In this document: positions 5,564 through 7,615 of the stretch, in pieces
How positions within the stretch are numbered: the first letter of the stretch is position 1
Layout: each line of letters starts with the position of its first letter
Source of the DNA: Candidatus Eiseniibacteriota bacterium
GTDB taxonomy: Bacteria > Eisenbacteria > RBG-16-71-46
Direction of reading: 5' to 3'
Assembly (NCBI GenBank): GCA_005893365.1
Contig: VBPB01000037.1
Coordinates: 12,140-19,754 of the forward strand
DNA: 7,615 bases
Translations under genes and position numbers: made by a program
Notes under the pieces: generated by a model
The model's input: the letters and a program-made list of their open reading frames with translations, nothing else
Told to the model about the DNA's origin: nothing
The model's database searches: none

Positions 5564-7603
5564 CTAGTACTTGAGGACGACGCCGGCCTGCACCGACCGG
5601 GCGGTCATCCGGTAGTACTGCGCGTCGCCGAACTCGCTCTCGGAGACCGCGTCGCGCCGGTCGCCGAGGTTCTTGCCGTCGACGCGGAACTCGGCGCGTT
5701 CCAGGCGATAGCCCACGCCGGCGTCGACGGTCGCGAAGGCCGGGACCTTCGCGGTGTTGCGTTTGTTGAGGAAGCGGTCGCCGGTGTAGTTGACGCCCAG
5801 GTTGACGATGAGCCCGCGCTCGGGCGCGAGCGTCACGCCCAGCGAGGCCAGGTGCTTCGCCGACATCTCGACGCGGTTGCCGGCGAGCTGGGTGTTGACG
5901 CCGCCGAAGTCCTGCACGTAGTCGACGAACTTGCCGTCGTGGGCGCTGTAGCTGGCGCGCGCGAAGGTGGCGTGGGTGAGCCTCAGATCCACGGCCAGCT
6001 CGACGCCCTGGAAGCGCGTGTGGCCGGCGTTGGTCAATGCGGGCAGGTTGTTCACCACCGTCGCCGTCACCAGGTTCTTGAAGTCCATTCGGAACGCGCT
6101 CACCTCGACATCGGCGCGGCCGTCGCACCCCCGGGCCTTGAGGCCGCCTTCGACGCTGCGCGCGGTCTCGGGCTTGAGGATGCCTTCGTTCTCGGCGAGG
6201 CTGAAGTCGAAGGCCGCGGGCTTGAACGTGTCGCGGTAGTTCGCGAACAGCCGCACGTGATCGGCGCCCCGCTCCCAGAGTCCGACCAGGGCGCCGGCCT
6301 GGCCGCTCAGCCTGGCATGGGACACGCCCCCGCTCTCCCCGCGGCGCTCAGACGTGCCGTTGAGCCGCAGGCCCCCGGAGATCGTGGCGCGGGAGACCGG
6401 GCGCCATTCGGCCGACGTGTACGCGCCGAAGAAGGTCCGGCGCGCCTCCGCGTCCTGGTCCAGCGTGGTCGGCTCGGCGACCGGCGTCTGGCTCGACCCG
6501 TCCAGCGGCACGGTGTAGGTGAACGTGGCGCCCTCGGCCTCGCCGTTGGCGAACAGGAGATCCGCCCCGGTCATCACCTGCACGTTCGCCTGGGTCGGCC
6601 AGAGGATGTGCGTGTCGGCATACGCGTCGTTGATGTCGATGGTCTCCTTGTAGCCCGACGCGTTGTCCGGCGTGTTCGAGAGGTCGGTGAGGAAGCCGCG
6701 GAACATGCTCTGGCCCGAGTGCGTGAACGAGCCGGTGGCGCTCCACCTCGCGCCGTGCATCACCGGGCGCTCCATGCCGAGCGCGCCGAACAGCCGGGTC
6801 TCGTCGATGAAGGCCTTCGCCGGGTTGTAGTTGGCGTCGAGCGGGACGTTGGATGAGAGCCCGGTGCCCTCGCGCGGGTGCGGGCTCGCCGGATCCTGGC
6901 GCAGGACGTTGACGTCGCCGGTGAACCACAGCCGGCGCTCGCCGTCCACGCGCTCGGTGCGCCACAGTCCGTGCCCGCGCAGCACCGAGGTGTGGTCGTC
7001 GGCAAAGCCCTGGCGCTCGACGTCGCCCGTGAGGCGCGACTTCCACGGGGTCGAGGCCAGCAGCGGCAGGTCGAAGGCCGCACTCCCGGTGCCGATGCTG
7101 CCGCCGCGCACCTCGGCGTGACGGTCGTTCGCCGCAGCCGCCTTGTGCACGACGTTGACGACGCCGACGAACGACGTGGCGCCATAGGTCACCGGCGCCG
7201 GGCCGCGCAGGATCTCGACCCGCTCGACGTCGCGCAGGCTCAGCGTCGAGACCGCGGGGTTGAACGCGCCACCCCAGGGGATGCCGTCGACCACCAGCAG
7301 GAATGCGTCGAACTCGCGCAGCCCCCAGAACTCGACCACGGCACTCCCGGGTCCGGCGTCGCCGCCCGGAGCCACCGCGAGGCCGGTCGCGAGCGCGAGC
7401 GCGTCCTTGAGCGTGGCGACGCCGCGCGCGCGCAGGTCGCGGCCGCTGATGACCTCGATGGACGCCGGCACGCTGTGGGGTGCCTCGGGAGTACGGGTCG
7501 CGACCACCTCGACCGGGAACTCGGACACCGGTCGCTCGTCATTCGCGCCGGCGCGGGAGGCCGCAGCTGCGATCAGGACCAGGCATGGCACGAGCAACGC
7601 CAT
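5564..7603 (-). CDS. TonB-dependent outer-membrane receptor
   Basis: The 679-residue product has a hydrophobic signal-like N-terminus (1-20), a short segment VEVVATRTPE (31-40) of the kind that precedes receptor plugs, and a plug domain (about 42-155). Plug landmarks are SVPASIEVISGRDL, LKDALALATGL, VVDGIPWGG, LRDVERVEILRGPAPVTYGATSFVGVVNVVH. A beta-barrel of about 520 residues follows, with repeated amphipathic strands and the end SVQAGVVLKY (terminal Tyr where Phe is more common). Such receptors import scarce ligands (siderophores, cobalamin, metals, glycans) using TonB-ExbBD energy; nothing here shows the ligand. Length is normal. The ATG at 7603 has no visible ribosome-binding site, and the frame stays open to the window edge (codons for T-R-L-T). 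The true start may lie outside, which would also give the signal peptide its missing positive charge. It is the first visible gene of its unit. Confidence 0.94.
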   Translation of the reverse strand: MALLVPCLVLIAAAASRAGANDERPVSEFPVEVVATRTPEAPHSVPASIEVISGRDLRARGVATLKDALALATGLAVAPGGDAGPGSAVVEFWGLREFDAFLLVVDGIPWGGAFNPAVSTLSLRDVERVEILRGPAPVTYGATSFVGVVNVVHKAAAANDRHAEVRGGSIGTGSAAFDLPLLASTPWKSRLTGDVERQGFADDHTSVLRGHGLWRTERVDGERRLWFTGDVNVLRQDPASPHPREGTGLSSNVPLDANYNPAKAFIDETRLFGALGMERPVMHGARWSATGSFTHSGQSMFRGFLTDLSNTPDNASGYKETIDINDAYADTHILWPTQANVQVMTGADLLFANGEAEGATFTYTVPLDGSSQTPVAEPTTLDQDAEARRTFFGAYTSAEWRPVSRATISGGLRLNGTSERRGESGGVSHARLSGQAGALVGLWERGADHVRLFANYRDTFKPAAFDFSLAENEGILKPETARSVEGGLKARGCDGRADVEVSAFRMDFKNLVTATVVNNLPALTNAGHTRFQGVELAVDLRLTHATFARASYSAHDGKFVDYVQDFGGVNTQLAGNRVEMSAKHLASLGVTLAPERGLIVNLGVNYTGDRFLNKRNTAKVPAFATVDAGVGYRLERAEFRVDGKNLGDRRDAVSESEFGDAQYYRMTARSVQAGVVLKY

Positions 7604-7615
7604 CGTCAGTCGGGT

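Noticed and set aside
5852..6856. A 334-codon + strand open frame opposite the receptor
   Set aside because: It is antisense to a well-formed TonB-dependent barrel, and its sequence is Val/Arg/Gly-rich of the kind GC-rich DNA gives by chance.

Overview
The window is very GC-rich DNA with all five protein genes on the minus strand. The best clue to the organism is the C-terminus of the diheme peroxidase. It ends in a FlgD-like Ig / type IX secretion sorting-like module (VYDLGGR, WDGRDDAGR, GGVYFYRLE), a tail common in high-GC bacteria near the FCB group such as 'Candidatus Eisenbacteria', Latescibacterota and Gemmatimonadota. A TonB-dependent receptor and several exported proteins confirm a diderm cell. 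I infer an uncultured, Eisenbacteria-like bacterium, possibly from a metagenome; the sequence does not fix the phylum.

Layout, in the direction of transcription (right to left). Unit A: a TonB-dependent outer-membrane receptor (5564-7603, start possibly beyond the window edge) is followed after 45 bases by a polytopic membrane protein with a C-terminal TPR region (3825-5518). The membrane protein is split by an apparent single-base frameshift near 4503-4515. A six-codon mini-ORF with its own Shine-Dalgarno ends in a GTGA overlap with the membrane protein's start. Two tandem perfect hairpins (3710-3752) lie 72 bases after its stop and look like the end of this unit.

The spacer 3360-3824 separates the two units. 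It holds a 70-base AT-rich island (22 of 70 bases G or C, 3641-3710) with a near-consensus sigma70-type promoter facing the + strand, and a 9-bp direct repeat at 11-bp period, 103 bases before the next start codon.

Unit B: a secreted diheme cytochrome c peroxidase/MauG-type protein with a sorting-like tail (1383-3359), a Spy/CpxP-like LTXXQ periplasmic protein (796-1344), and a YHYH-domain secreted protein running off the left edge (1-752). The gaps of 38 and 43 bases and the good ribosome-binding sites argue for one operon. All three products are exported. Together they suggest an envelope module for redox or metal chemistry, built from two known families and one uncharacterised, probably metal-binding family. 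No RNA genes, CRISPR arrays, insertion sequences or phage genes were seen.
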